64,000 bases of DNA from Evernia prunastri (lineage: Eukaryota; Ascomycota; Lecanoromycetes; Lecanorales; Parmeliaceae). Below the pieces are notes generated by a model that was given only the letters and a program-made list of their open reading frames with translations, made no database searches and was not told the origin of the DNA. Of the stretch, positions 10,875 to 21,502 are shown in pieces (positions within the stretch are counted from its first letter, which is position 1; every line of letters begins with the position of its first letter). The stretch lies in NCBI GenBank assembly GCA_003184365.1, contig NKYR01000006.1:186001-250000 (forward strand), in the 5' to 3' direction. Position numbers and translations under genes: made by a program.

Positions 10875-11347
10875 TAAAGAATCCGATTACTTGGCACTTG
10901 CAGGTAACACCTTCCAACCTCCGTCAGACAACTTAGAGTCACCCACCTGACGATGATATGCTGTCATCTTGAGTTGTCCTAGACTATAGTCTTAGGTCCA
11001 AAATCGACACCAGGCCCTGGTTCTTTGGGGCAAGGCATAGATTTGGACACCATCAGTGCCTGTCAGGCAACAAAGCTTTATACAACCTGCAAGATATCGG
11101 AGGGTGATTACCGTTCAAGATACTCATTGACGGCAGGCACAAAATTCATGATTTGTATTGCTGACCCAATGTCCACTTGACAATACGTACATCCAAAACC
11201 TGCTGTACTCTCTTCCCTTCCCGTCACATCAGGTTGAACTGACTCGCTGACTCATGACAATGCAAAGACCCGCGCAATCAAAGGCCCCTTTGCGTGTTGT
11301 CTTAGTCCTTACATAACACCTCGTCCACACCTTCCACGTAGGGATAT
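10875..11347. other. Intergenic, 3' side of the secreted-protein gene
   Basis: No gene is recognised. Confidence 0.5.
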
Positions 11348-12043
11348 TTAGCTTGGGAACACATCATACGACACCGTGTCGATAACAGCTACGGCTCCAT
11401 CGCCATCTAAGGCTTCAGATTGAAAAGCGAATGTGATGTACTGTACGTTGGTGAAGCCCGTCGGATTGGCTTTGACCATCTGCTGCGACAGGCCATCCGC
11501 AACGAAGTCAAATGTCTGCTTGGCAACTTGTTTCCCACTCGAACTGAATCCAGTGATGGTTATATTGCAGGAGTCTGTGTCCGAGGTAATGGACTCTTCC
11601 GTGGCGACAGCGCATCCATAGAAAAATGAATGAAGCGTCAAGGAGTCGATGGTCGAATCGTCATAGACGGTCGTCATCTCCGGCGTCCCTTGCAAGATGG
11701 TGGCGGGGTCCTCCGGGCCAAAAGCCGCGTAATTGGGGGGGCTGTTCGGAACGAGGCCCGGGGCCTGCACGCTGGTCCCTGCGGTTTCGGCGAGCGACAT
11801 GCCTTGCCAGAAGATGTCTAGATAGATGCCAATGGGTGAGGCGCTGACGGCGGGGAGGCCGGCTTGGTTTTCAAACTGGGGATTCTCGCAGTCAGCATGA
11901 GCATGGTTGGTAAGAATGATATGGAGTGCCCTTCATACCCTTGCGACCTGGGGCAATGCGGTCGTTGCAAGGATCTGATTGGGCAGTGCCATCGCTTGCG
12001 CGAGGCTCGCGATTGCGAACGCTGTGCTGGCAAGCTTGAACAT
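11348..12043 (-). CDS. Small secreted protein of unknown function
   Basis: Two exons (12043-11939 and 11875-11348, intron of 63 bases) code for 210 residues. The N-terminus MFKLASTAFAIASLAQAMALP is a clear signal peptide. The mature part starts near NQILATTALPQVARFENQAG and continues with IGIYLDIFWQGMS, SPPNYAAFGPEDPA, DSLTLHSFFYGCAVATEE, DSCNITITGFSSSG and VQYITFAFQS. It contains few cysteines, one N-glycosylation site and alternating hydrophobic residues, which suggests a beta-rich extracellular fold. I know similar secreted proteins in many Pezizomycotina but no assigned activity. A role at the host or substrate surface is possible but is not shown by the sequence. The gene is bracketed by two copies of a diverged repeat. 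Confidence 0.82.
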
Positions 12044-12175
12044 CTTGTTCGTGGTTGGAGTAATGGGTCACTGTAAGGAGGGGTAGATTCGACTGTTGTT
12101 CGATTGAAAGTCGTAAGGACTGAATGAAGTTGCAGGGAAAGCGTGGAGAGAGAGGGATGTAAGGAGGTCGAGGGA

Positions 12176-12188
12176 TAATATATATAGA
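12176..12188 (-). promoter_or_regulatory. TATA-like box upstream of the secreted-protein gene
   Basis: The minus strand reads CTATATATATTAT about 135 bases before the start codon of the secreted-protein gene. This would be compatible with a TATA box and a leader of about 100 bases. It is the only strong TATA-like word nearby; function is inferred. Confidence 0.35.
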
Positions 12189-12318
12189 GGGACATTGTCG
12201 AGCATATGACACAAAGTCCAGACTCACTCAAGTCGCTAGTTTTGGTGGTGTGTATGGGGATGATTCTCACTTCATTCATCTCAAGGGTCATGCCTCCATC
12301 ATCGAAGACGGTTTTTGG

Positions 12319-12607
12319 ATGTAAATATCAGCACTAACACGCTTAAGGACCGCATCTTCCGGCGGGCGTATCTGGTCGATTATGAAATTCTACCAACACG
12401 CTTTAACTATGGATCGAGCGATCCCGCGGGTGAACCAGGTCGACTATGATCATTGGGGAACTTCAGGATCTCCTTTAAGAATAGAATGCGATGGTAAGTT
12501 CCCGCCCGACTTACTTGATAGTGGGATAACGATTTTGTGTGATAGTCGCTGAATGTTCTAGACGCGGATATATCCGAGTGCGCAGCGCCCAAAAGTATAT
12601 AGCCAGA
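12319..12607 (+). repeat. Dispersed direct repeat, copy 2 (with internal duplication)
   Basis: Counterpart of 10649-10874. The first module occurs twice: an ACACGCTTAAGGACCGC...CTGGTCGATTATGA unit is followed by an ACACGCTTTAACTATGGATC...CAGGTCGACTATGA unit. Copy 2 is therefore about 60 bases longer. It sits beyond the 5' end of the secreted-protein gene, while copy 1 lies beyond its 3' end. Confidence 0.68.
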
Positions 12608-13303
12608 TGGGCGAGCGGTCGTAGGCTGGCAAGTCGACAACTAGTGTATAAATTACTGTGTAGCGCTTGTCTTCTGGAAGCCTACGAACTGCTCTTTAGA
12701 GATCTCGGAGATCTTGTTTTGGACGTGACACAGGCATTGAGCCTCGGACTTAACGGATTTCAGAGGTGCGATTCCCAGGTACATCTAAGCGTCACCTCCT
12801 CCCCCCCTCCCCCTTGATTATTCAGGTGGGGCGTTATCCAATATCTTGACAAAGAAGTCGCAAAAGTAATGAGTACTGGGCCAAGAAGATTCAGCTCCAC
12901 GTTTTTTTGTTCAAAGTCAAGACCCAAGCGACTGTGTCCAGAAGGGGTTATTCGAAGAGGGTGAGAATGCTGTTTACAAGTGATGCATTCTGTAGCTAGC
13001 TAGACCACTGCGGTGCGAGCATGTTGAATTACACGGAGGGTCGAGAGGGTGTACCGGATGTTGGGAGTGTCGAGGTCTGAGGGATGAATCAACAATCTAT
13101 CAATAAGCAAGGTCTCTGGGAGTCTTGGCAGCATTTCCGAGGGTTCGTCAATCCGAGGATCTCGATCGTCATGAAGACCAGGCGGAATATTTCCGCTAAC
13201 GAAGTATCTCAAATCAAAAAGTTAAAGTACTGCTCATCGTCAGCTACGTAACTACTTCTAGATCATCAGGTTTGCTCATTTTCCTTTCTGCCCAACTTCC
13301 ACC
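12608..13303. other. Intergenic upstream of Mia40
   Basis: No gene is recognised. A C-rich run (CCTCCCCCCCTCCCCC) lies near 12798-12813. Confidence 0.5.
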
Positions 13304-14380
13304 ATGATAAGACAAGCACCGCGGTGTCTCCTCCGCGCCCCTATCGCTTCCCTCCGCTCCACCCCAACCCGCCGCTTCCTCTCCACCGCGCCACCAGCGC
13401 AACGGTCCCGGGGCTGGAAAAGCAAAGCGACGAGACTCGGATTGGCAGTTGGTGTAATATACTACTACAACACAAGCACCCTGTTTGCCGAGGAACCTCC
13501 ATGTACGCCTTTTCAATACCGTCGTCCAATTCTGCCCAAGACTAACAATCCCCAGTCGCAATACCTCCCCCCAACTCCCCCTCCGACGAGACGTCTCTTC
13601 CAACCCTCGAATCCGTGAAGTCAAATCGCCAAGAGAAAGACCCTCAGCCTTCGCCTCCGTCAGAGTCCACGGAGCCGGAAACGCTTGAAGAAAGAGAGGA
13701 ACAAGCTTCGCAGGAGGGTGCCTTCAATGAAGAGACCGGCGAGATAAATTGGGACTGCCCATGCTTAGGGGGCATGGCGCATGGGCCGTGCGGGGAGCAA
13801 TTCAGAGCGGCGTTTAGCTGTTTTGTGTTCTCGAAGGCGGATCCGAAGGGCATGGATTGTATCGATAATTTCAAGTGAGTCTGTCCTGTTCTCAAGGGGC
13901 CAGGAAGCTCCCCAAGGACGATCGGGAAAACGGAAGAAATTCGCACCAGGACTGACGATTTGGAACGACAGGACGATGCAAACCTGCTTCCGCGAACACC
14001 CCGAAATCTACGGCTCCGAACTCGAAGAAGAAGAAGAAGAAGAAGAAGAAGAAGACGAAAACGAAACCGGAGCCCCACCGGAAGACGGCGCTCAATCCCC
14101 TTCCCCCGCCCCCCTCCCAGAACCAGCCGACGGCTCACTCCCTGCAGCCGCGACGTCCGCATCACCGGAGACGCAAGCACCGCCGCCATCGCCGCCACCG
14201 TCGTCGTCGAGTTCGGCTCCTCCCGCTTCGGAGCCAGGCACGAGCGACACGGAGCGGGCGCGAGCGGCGAAGCGGCAGGTGGAGAGCGAGCACGGCGGGC
14301 CGACGAGCGAGAGCGACGGGATGGTGCCCAAGGCGGCGCATGATGCGACGGGGGCTAATGCTGTGGAGCGAGGGAGTTGA
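13304..14380 (+). CDS. MIA40: Mitochondrial intermembrane space import and assembly protein 40
   Basis: Mia40/Tim40 is the oxidoreductase of the intermembrane-space disulfide relay. It receives small cysteine-motif precursors from the TOM channel and is reoxidised by Erv1. Three exons (13304-13502, 13556-13874, 13972-14380) code for 308 residues. The N-terminus [20 protein letters not shown] is a basic presequence. A single span follows ([16 protein letters not shown]), as in fungal, membrane-anchored Mia40. The conserved domain has the redox-active CPC motif ([14 protein letters not shown]) and twin CX9C motifs ([11 protein letters not shown] and C-IDNFKTMQT-C) ending in FREHPEIYG. The C-terminal tail is long: an acidic run of about 13 Glu encoded by a GAA repeat, then a Pro/Ser/Ala-rich stretch. 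Its stop faces the stop of the OM14-like gene. Confidence 0.97.
14024..14053 (+). repeat. GAA trinucleotide repeat inside Mia40
   Basis: A (GAA)n run coding the poly-glutamate segment of the Mia40 C-terminal tail. Its length is likely to vary between strains. Confidence 0.8.
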
Positions 14381-14856
14381 GTCGTTGTGTATGATAGTTA
14401 AATGTATATCAGAGGCATTGAGCGGCATTTACATTGGAAGAAAAAGTCTGCGGGGCGAGGAAGATGTCAGCGTTAGAAAGTATGCCCCATCAGCTTGGGG
14501 TGGAAGGCATTCATTGCGCGTTATGTAAGATAGGGACTGGGGTATGGCCTCTCCTCTCTTCGCTTATAGAGCTTGGGAACACATGTTGCTTACAAGTTGA
14601 TACTAGTTGTGTAAACAAACGTCTATAGCCATTGGTCAAGGTGCATAGGTTGATCAGACAATATTGAATAGAACTACACAGTGTATCATATCACTATCGA
14701 CATCGCGACTGAGGAGTCCTAAGATGCCTAGCGCTCTGATTAACGAAATCGAAATGAGTCGAGTCGGACCGTCCAAAAGGACGCGCAACCGCCATGCCCT
14801 GCGATCTAGGCGGCTCCCCCCATATGCCACCCCCGGTGACCAAACCCCACATGCAT
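14381..14856. other. Intergenic between convergent Mia40 and OM14-like genes
   Basis: Shared 3' flank of the two convergent genes. No further gene is recognised. Confidence 0.5.
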
Positions 14857-15523
14857 CTACTTCTTCGGGTACTTGTTCTTGAACAGGTATCTACCGCAGC
14901 GTCAGCAACCCATTCCTGCAACACCTCAGGATTACCCAAAGAGGCTAGGGTAATACTCACTGGCTTAGATAGTAGTCACCCACGGCCAACACGCCCACAA
15001 CCCCGGCGGTGATGGCCGCAATTTGCCAGTCCAGCTCTCCCTTCACATGCTTGGTGTATGCCCCATATCCCAATGCTGCGCTTCCAGCGACGATCAACAC
15101 GCCATTTGCAATGACAACGGGATTGTCCCTGTTCTCATTCAGGTCCTGTCCAGCACTCTTGATCTCCTTCTTAGCCTCCTTTGCATTCTTCTCCGCACTC
15201 TTCTTCGCGGAATCGTAGTTCTTGCTCGCGGAGTCGGCGAACTCGGAAGACTTCTCCTTGGTGTAGTCCGCCGCGTCTCGAGCCTTGTCTTTGGCTGTCT
15301 GGGCGTAGTCGGAGGATTTCTCCTTGGTGGTTTCGGCAGCTTCGGAGGACTTTTGCTTCGTTTTATCCGCGGCTTCGGAGGTCTTCTCTTTTGCTTGGTC
15401 GGCGCTCTCGGAGGCTTCTGATTTGATATGCTGTGAGTCTACTTCGGTAAAGGAGGAAGATGAGGAGTTTAAAGAAGGGGGTGCTGGCGCACGGCTACCG
15501 TTCGGCATGTCAGTATTTGGCAT
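14857..15523 (-). CDS. OM14-like mitochondrial outer membrane protein with LEA-like repeats
   Basis: Exons 15523-14961 and 14890-14857 (intron of 70 bases) give 198 residues. The intron is supported because splicing replaces an early stop with the tail SQYLFKNKYPKK. I associate such an aromatic/basic end with fungal OM14 C-terminal domain proteins. Residues about 35-115 are an alanine/lysine/glutamate-rich series of about 11-residue repeats (for example EKTSEAADKTKQKSSEAAE), which is LEA-like and probably helical. Two hydrophobic segments follow, VVIANGVLIVAGSAALGYGA and IAAITAGVVGVLAVGDYYL. In yeast OM14 sits in the outer mitochondrial membrane, where it contacts porin and the nascent-chain-associated complex. 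The family call rests on architecture and the C-terminal motif, so it is less certain than the gene itself. Confidence 0.72.
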
Positions 15524-16320
15524 TCTGGGTGTGACGTGTCAGTGTATATGTGGGGAGAATCTGACGATTTGCGAGCTTCGGCAGTGATAGTCCCACGAGC
15601 TGTGAAAAAGGGGCTATTAACGCGACTTGCAGAGCTACACGGCGAAGAAGGGCCACTGTTCCTCGAAAGAAACTTCTATACATACGCCTGTAATATGTTA
15701 GTTCTGAAGCCGGGGTTTTGAGAGACCTTGCTTACTTCTTCAGGTGACTGTTTGGGTCCTTTCTGTGCAGCTTGTGCGTACGACATTATTATTTATTGTT
15801 GTCACTTAAATGCTTAAGAGCAAGGAGTGTCTGCTGTTCACCGTTAACACCAGGCGATAAGGACCTATACGTGTATGATGCTTGCCTTTCGATGAAGTTC
15901 AATTGGTCGGTTGCTTGGAGAAGGAAGTGCAGAAGTTTCGTTGAAGGCAGCGATGAGTTGTTTGACTTTGGAGGGTCTCGTGCAGTTCCAAGCTTGAGAC
16001 TTTCGGCGCTGGCCTTGGCGAAATGACATCGGTTCGCGCCAACCGCGCTACGACTTTTCCCGAGCGAGGCATTTACAGCAAAAATAGGGGACTAGGTATA
16101 CTTTTAAAGAAGGATCCCACATAGAAACGCAGCCACTGCTTGTACTGTGGTTTGTTCGTGTCCAATGGCCGGCCAACGCGCGTATGAGGGAGGTTTTTTC
16201 TTTGGAGATGCACTAATAAGGTAATACCTAAGAGCAGATTTATCTGGCCCCCAACGCCACGCTCAAATTGCGAGTGCCCGAAGGCCATAGTGTACAGTGC
16301 CTATTCTCCTTCGTTACCTC
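15524..16320. other. Intergenic, OM14-like to Bos1
   Basis: About 0.8 kb between the 5' end of the OM14-like gene and the 3' end of Bos1. No supported gene. Confidence 0.5.
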
Positions 16321-17241
16321 TTACCTAAGATAATGTATGACCAGCCAACAGAATGTGAAGAAAATAATGGCGCCAGCCCAAAAGATCCATTTGTCTTGCT
16401 TCGCTCTCCTTTCGACCATCCTGATGGTATCACCACTTACACCCAAAGTGTTAGCCACGCTGTAAAGTTTCTTTTGTGTCCCTTTGAGCATCTCTCTTTG
16501 GTCTCCGAGATCACCCAAAACCGCTCGCCCTCGTTCGAGATACTCATCTAGGGCAGCATTTGTTGAAGACATGAAGTTTTGTTCACGCAGGGCGTGTGTT
16601 TCTCGCGTGTAGTCTTGTGGAGCTGCGCCAAAAGACAGGGACTGAGTTTTAGAGGGAGCAAAGGGTGAGTTTTGAGCGAGGTTGGATTGCGAGTAGGGAT
16701 TTTCGGGCGTTGCGGTATGATGCGGGCGACGACCAAAGAGCTCAGTGCGATTTTGGGCGGTTTGCTACGAGCGAGTGAGCATGAGCGATGGGAAGGCAGG
16801 ATATTTCTCAGCAATCGGACGGCTGCAGCGATGCATGAAGAAGTCTTACACTATCTTCCCTATTCTTTTTCAACAGGTCGAATCTTTGCCTATAGTCTGC
16901 CAACTCGATCCGGAAGTTCTTCAGACGTTCATGGGCTTTTTCTTGTTTGCTCGCAATCAGCTCCTTCTTCGCCATTTCTGCATAGTCGTCTATTGTGCGA
17001 GACAGCGAAGTAAGGGAGGCAGATATTTGGCCTATGTGATTTGGTCAATTTGCCTGCTATTTCGGCCATATAATGTAGCCTCGCTGACCTTGCAGTGCGG
17101 GCGATGAAGTGCCCGGTGCATCGGCGAAAGCATCGAGGTCTCGACGTAGAGAAGATGACTGCTTGAGAGCAGAGTTAAAGAGGGAATTCTATCTTCTCTA
17201 TCAGCATCGCATAGTGTTGTAGACTGAGCTTCACAAACCAT
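16321..17241 (-). CDS. BOS1: ER-Golgi Qb-SNARE Bos1 (membrin)
   Basis: Bos1 is the Qb-SNARE of COPII vesicles. It acts with Sed5, Bet1 and Sec22 in fusion with the Golgi. Four exons (17241-17239, 17188-17089, 17031-16850, 16764-16321) splice in phase to 242 residues, close to yeast Bos1 (244). The first coding exon is the ATG alone, followed by a 50-base intron. The next exon starts NSLFNSALKQSSSLRRDLDAF. Helical N-terminal segments include GQISASLTSLSRTIDDYAEM and ERLKNFRIELADYRQRFDLL. The SNARE motif ends with LKGTQKKLYSVANTLGVS, then IRMVERRAKQD and the tail anchor WIFWAGAIIFFTFCWLVIHY. The order of helices, SNARE motif and anchor is diagnostic. The one-codon first exon is inferred from frame and needs transcript support. 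Confidence 0.93.
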
Positions 17242-18130
17242 ATTGGCAAGGTAGGCAGGGGATGATGGCAACACGTTTTCGAACACAACATGTAGACTAG
17301 CGCGGAGTGATGGCACCTTTGACGGGAGTACCCGCCGCCAGTGGAGCCATCAGTGGCTCATGCACCTGTCCCTGATTTCGGCATTCTAGAACCTCCACCA
17401 CTCTGAGATAAGAGATCCCATTTGCCGTATATACCCTTACTGTACATTACTTCATTGTTGGTGGTGATGGACTTATAGCATTATTCCTTGGAAAGCAATA
17501 GAAAGAACAAGGTAACACAACATGTCCGATGCTGGCTCCATCTCCTTAGAATCATGGCGTTGTAGACTAGGAGTAGGAGCGAAGAGTAGAACTTATGAAA
17601 TATGTCCCGCGTGTCTTCGGCGATTTCCCTGCGAGGCAAAATACAGGGTCATCGCTCACCAGCTGAAAATAAAGTAATGCCAGGTTGATTGGCATTCTCA
17701 ATTAATACTTATTAATGAATTGCTCCCCCGTCATCATTATTCACTTTTACTATATACTTCCTATACGTTCCTTACTTCCCTCTCAATACGAAGTCTTGCA
17801 CCAATTGCTTTCCCTGATCTTGTGAAAGGTTTTAATGTCTGCATGTCACCTCAGTCAATAACCGATAAGCTTTCAATTCTCGTCTAGTGATCGAAGCTAC
17901 ACGCTCATTCTTCGCTGAGTCGGCCCTGCTTACTCGTTGGAGTCTTACTTCACCTACAATAATGGCTAATCAGTAACCGTGCTGAAAGATCTCTTTGTTC
18001 CCGTGTTTGAGTCAGGCATCTGCACAACACCACCACAGCTGTGTTGAGCCGAAGAGCACCCCGCACTCTGCTCTACCAGATCTTTCCTCTCAAACCCACG
18101 CCTTTTTCCTCGTATCCTACATCCACCAAC
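17242..18130. other. Intergenic upstream of Bos1 and the small membrane protein
   Basis: Divergent promoter region of about 0.9 kb. The part before 18131 is CT-rich, as is usual for fungal leaders. No gene is recognised. Confidence 0.5.
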
Positions 18131-18652
18131 ATGCATCCCGCAATCTCGAAATCCTACATTGTGCCAGCCATTTTCCTCAACCCGGTCCTCTTCCTCATGA
18201 GTCTCAATACCATACTCTCTCGTTGTCTACCGCCAGTTATCGTGGATGCTGCCAAGCAGCCGCCGCCATACTCTACCCTTGGTCCATCTGCGCAACACCC
18301 GCACCTCGACATCCACGCGTCAGAAAGGTTTTGTTGGAGCTATACCTTGTTTATCGTCTGTGCCCAGCTGGCAGCCTTCGGAAGGGTCAGTGGATGCAGG
18401 GAAGCGGGAAAAGTGAAAGCGAGGATGAAGAGGCATCGTATTCGAGAGAAAGCTGGTGTTCGCAAGGGATACAAGAAAGCTGTCTATACGAACGGCAACG
18501 GTCATGCCTATGAGGTCGTTGGACATTGTATGGAGACTGCAGAGCACCATGATCACGAGAACGGCTATCTCGGACCAGACCCGAAACCCTGGCATCTCGA
18601 AGACAGCGACGAGGCCTCGACTAAAACCAGCGACTCAGAGACCATACTTTGA
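18131..18652 (+). CDS. Small two-span membrane protein, unknown
   Basis: A single-exon frame of 173 residues, taking the ATG of MHPAISKSYIVP because it directly precedes the first hydrophobic segment. Two likely spans are SYIVPAIFLNPVLFLMSL and YTLFIVCAQLAAFG, separated by a Pro/His-containing loop. The C-terminal half is soluble, first strongly basic (KVKARMKRHRIREKAGVRKG) and then acidic with many His, Ser and Asp. I do not recognise a family. The upstream part of the frame (from 18041) looks like leader sequence. Coding is supported by the abrupt change to a protein-like composition and by the CT-rich leader, not by homology. Confidence 0.6.
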   Translation: MHPAISKSYIVPAIFLNPVLFLMSLNTILSRCLPPVIVDAAKQPPPYSTLGPSAQHPHLDIHASERFCWSYTLFIVCAQLAAFGRVSGCREAGKVKARMKRHRIREKAGVRKGYKKAVYTNGNGHAYEVVGHCMETAEHHDHENGYLGPDPKPWHLEDSDEASTKTSDSETIL

Positions 18653-19734
18653 CATCCTTCAAAGGCTCTCTCTCACAGCATGGCGTTCCTGAGTGCGAAA
18701 AGAGATAGATAGAAGTTTCAGGTCATCATAGTCATGTGCGTTCGTGGATCAGGCCATCGGGCGCGAAGGAGTTGCTGGGAGGGTATTCCATAGCAGAAAC
18801 AGCTATTGGCTGGAGACATGGAGGTTGAGAGATACCCTTTATGCAGCAACGAAAAAGAAATTATGCCTCTTACCAAAATCCACGTCGTCATGATTTCGTC
18901 TGTTGTTCATCTTTGGTGTTGGAAAGGGTGCACTGATCCAAGTCCGACACCGGGCAGCGGCTGTATAAACAAGTTGCCCAAGCTCGGTAGGGAATTGGCT
19001 TCTAATTCCCACCTTCCGGCATATGCCAAGCTGTCCCAGGGGAACAGCAAGCCGGAAGCTATATGCAGAGTCCAAGCGTTAAGGTAGAAACGGAGTAGCG
19101 TAGTATCCTGATTGGATCAAATTTGAAGAAAAGGAGACAGCTCTGTCATGTTGCTTCCCGTTGAAAGTATATGATAGCCCACAAAAATGTTCAGGAACTT
19201 GAGCTTTGCACTTCCGGTCGATCACATGTGCAAGTTATACGAATAGGCTTCTCTGGACAAAGTACTTAAAAAGGACGTTACTGTGAGTGTGAAGTGTCAA
19301 AAGATTGTGGAGTCGTTTACCGGCTCGTAAGGCTGATATCCCTGTCAATTCTTTCATCTCCAAGAAAAAGCGCTAATGGCCCCCTTAAGCCAAAAAATCT
19401 TGGACTTCTGGACGGCAACAGCATCCACGACACACCTTTGATACCCTGCCCACATATTCTTGTGGCATCCTTCTCTTCCTAGATCCTCTCCTTGCGTAGT
19501 GTCATTCGTTTGCGCAGTTGGTATTTGAACCTTCAAGGTAAGCAAACAGTAGGCTGTACCCCACAGCTTGGCTTGCATTCGCGTCCGGCCGTGGCCCCAA
19601 ACACTCAACGGCCGTGTCACCCTCGATTGCAAACTGCCATGGACGAGCTCCTGCTAACTTTGCAAAGGGAAATATAGCTGACTGGCCACTTCCTCACTTG
19701 AAATTCCCTTCCACGCTCCATCGAGCTCGTCACC
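18653..19734. other. Intergenic upstream of the septin
   Basis: About 1.1 kb without a supported gene. The septin promoter and leader lie in the last few hundred bases. Confidence 0.5.
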
Positions 19735-21502
19735 ATGGGTAAGTTTCATCGTCATACTCCAGAGTGCTTTCTGCCCCAATCATCGTTGCACCTGCAAGCA
19801 GCCATATATTACAAGAACATGAATAGCCAGCATGTCAGACCTTTTCGAAGTGCATCATGCCCAGCGGGTGGCTAGTACAAGAGGCAGCGAATACCGCGTC
19901 CAAGACGGAAGTCTCAGATCGCCAACATCTCCATCCACGCCCAAGAAGGAAAGAAAATTCAGAGACATTTCTAATTCTTCTGTAGCTACCAATGGGCCTC
20001 TACCGCAAGCGCCGAGACAATCACCAGCGCCCCAAAGCGGTCCTCCAGTACCAAATGGAAAGCCTACATCACCGTACAACGAGCGCACCAACCCGATGAG
20101 CCCCACCCAGCAAATCGCCTCTCAAACTGTCAGCTCCAAAGACCCCAAGGCCGCGGCACAGGCGGCTAGTGACATGAGGAATGTTGTTCGAAGGAAGCTC
20201 ACAGGATACGTGGGCTTCGCCAATCTGCCTAACCAATGGCACCGCAAGAGTGTCCGTAAAGGGTTCAACTTCAACGTTATGGTAGTTGGTGAGTGTCCAC
20301 ATCAAGATCGGAAGGCAACAATGACTGAGTATAATAGGTGAATCCGGGCTGGGAAAATCTACCTTGGTCAACACCCTCTTCAATACTTCCCTCTACCCAC
20401 CCAAAGAGCGAAAAGGACCTAGCTTGGATATCATCCCAAAAACCGTCTCAATTCAATCAATAAGTGCCGACATCGAGGAGAATGGCGTGCGTCTACGTCT
20501 CACTGTCGTGGATACACCAGGCTTTGGTGATTTCGTCAACAATGATGATTCTTGGAGGCCCATTGTCGAAAACATCGAGCAACGTTTCGATGCTTACTTG
20601 GATGCCGAGAACAAGGTCAATAGAATGAACATTGTGGACAACCGAGTGCACGCATGCGTATACTTCATCCAGCCTACAGGTCATTCGCTGAAGCCATTGG
20701 ATATTGAAGTGATGCGTCGCCTACATACCAAGGTCAACCTGATCCCTGTCATCGCCAAATCGGATACTCTTACGGACGAGGAGATCGTTTCATTCAAAGC
20801 GAGAGTAAGCTGGTTTTTGGATCCTCCGCGCGGTAGTTGGTGCTAACAGCGCGTCAGATCTTGACCGATATCCATCATCATGCCATCCAGATCTTTGAAG
20901 GGCCACGCTACGAGTTGGACGATGATGAGACCATCGCAGAAAACCAGGAGATCATGTCCAAGGTTCCATTCGCCGTCGTGGGTGCCAACAGCGAAGTCAC
21001 CAGCCCAGAAGGTCGAAAGGTGCGCGGACGTCGCTACCCGTGGGGTGTCATCGAAGTAGACAATGAGGATCACTGCGACTTCGTCAAGTTACGACAGATG
21101 CTCATCCGTACACACATGGAGGAGCTCAAAGAACACACCAACAATGCCCTATACGAAAATTACCGCTCTGACAGGCTTACCCAAATGGGCGTAGCACAGG
21201 ACCCAAGCGTGTTCAAGGAAGTCAACCCAGCTGTCAAGCAGGAAGAGGAGCGTACACTACATGAGCAAAAGCTAGCGAAGATGGAATCGGAGATGAAGAT
21301 GGTCTTTCAGCAAAAGGTCGCTGAGAAAGAGAGTAAGTTGAAGCAGAGCGAGGAGGAGCTGTACGCTAGACATCGCGAGATGAAGGACCAGCTGGAGAGG
21401 CAACGTGCAGAGCTGGATGAGAAAAAGTCTCGTGTGGAAAGCGGACGGCCATTGGATGAGAAGACGAAGAAGAAGGGCTTCTCGCTTGGGGGAAGAAACT
21501 AA
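19735..21502 (+). CDS. Septin, Cdc3/AspB class
   Basis: Septins are GTP-binding proteins that assemble into hetero-oligomeric filaments at septa and hyphal tips. The exons are 19735-19738, 19827-20288, 20338-20804 and 20858-21502 (525 residues, phases closed). The first exon is only ATGG, joined to CC AGC ATG. A Pro/Ser-rich N-terminus of about 130 residues precedes [20 protein letters not shown], where the polybasic stretch is expected to bind phosphoinositides. The GTPase motifs are G1 GESGLGKST (about 156-164), G3 DTPGFGD and G4 AKSD (usually AKAD). The septin unique element includes [12 protein letters not shown]. The C-terminus (about 440-510) is a heptad coiled coil containing [17 protein letters not shown]. 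The coiled coil and the long N-terminus fit Cdc3/AspB better than Cdc10 (no coiled coil) or Cdc11/Cdc12. Confidence 0.95.

Noticed and set aside
12720..12800. Possible tRNA around GGTGCGATTCC
   Set aside because: The flanking bases do not pair as a T arm and no cloverleaf could be drawn.
13244..13624. Minus-strand frame opposite the Mia40 first exons
   Set aside because: It is a shadow of the Mia40 coding strand, rich in Gly and Arg because of the GC-rich codons opposite.
15023..15587. Plus-strand frames opposite the OM14-like gene
   Set aside because: They are antisense shadows of the alanine/lysine/glutamate repeat region.
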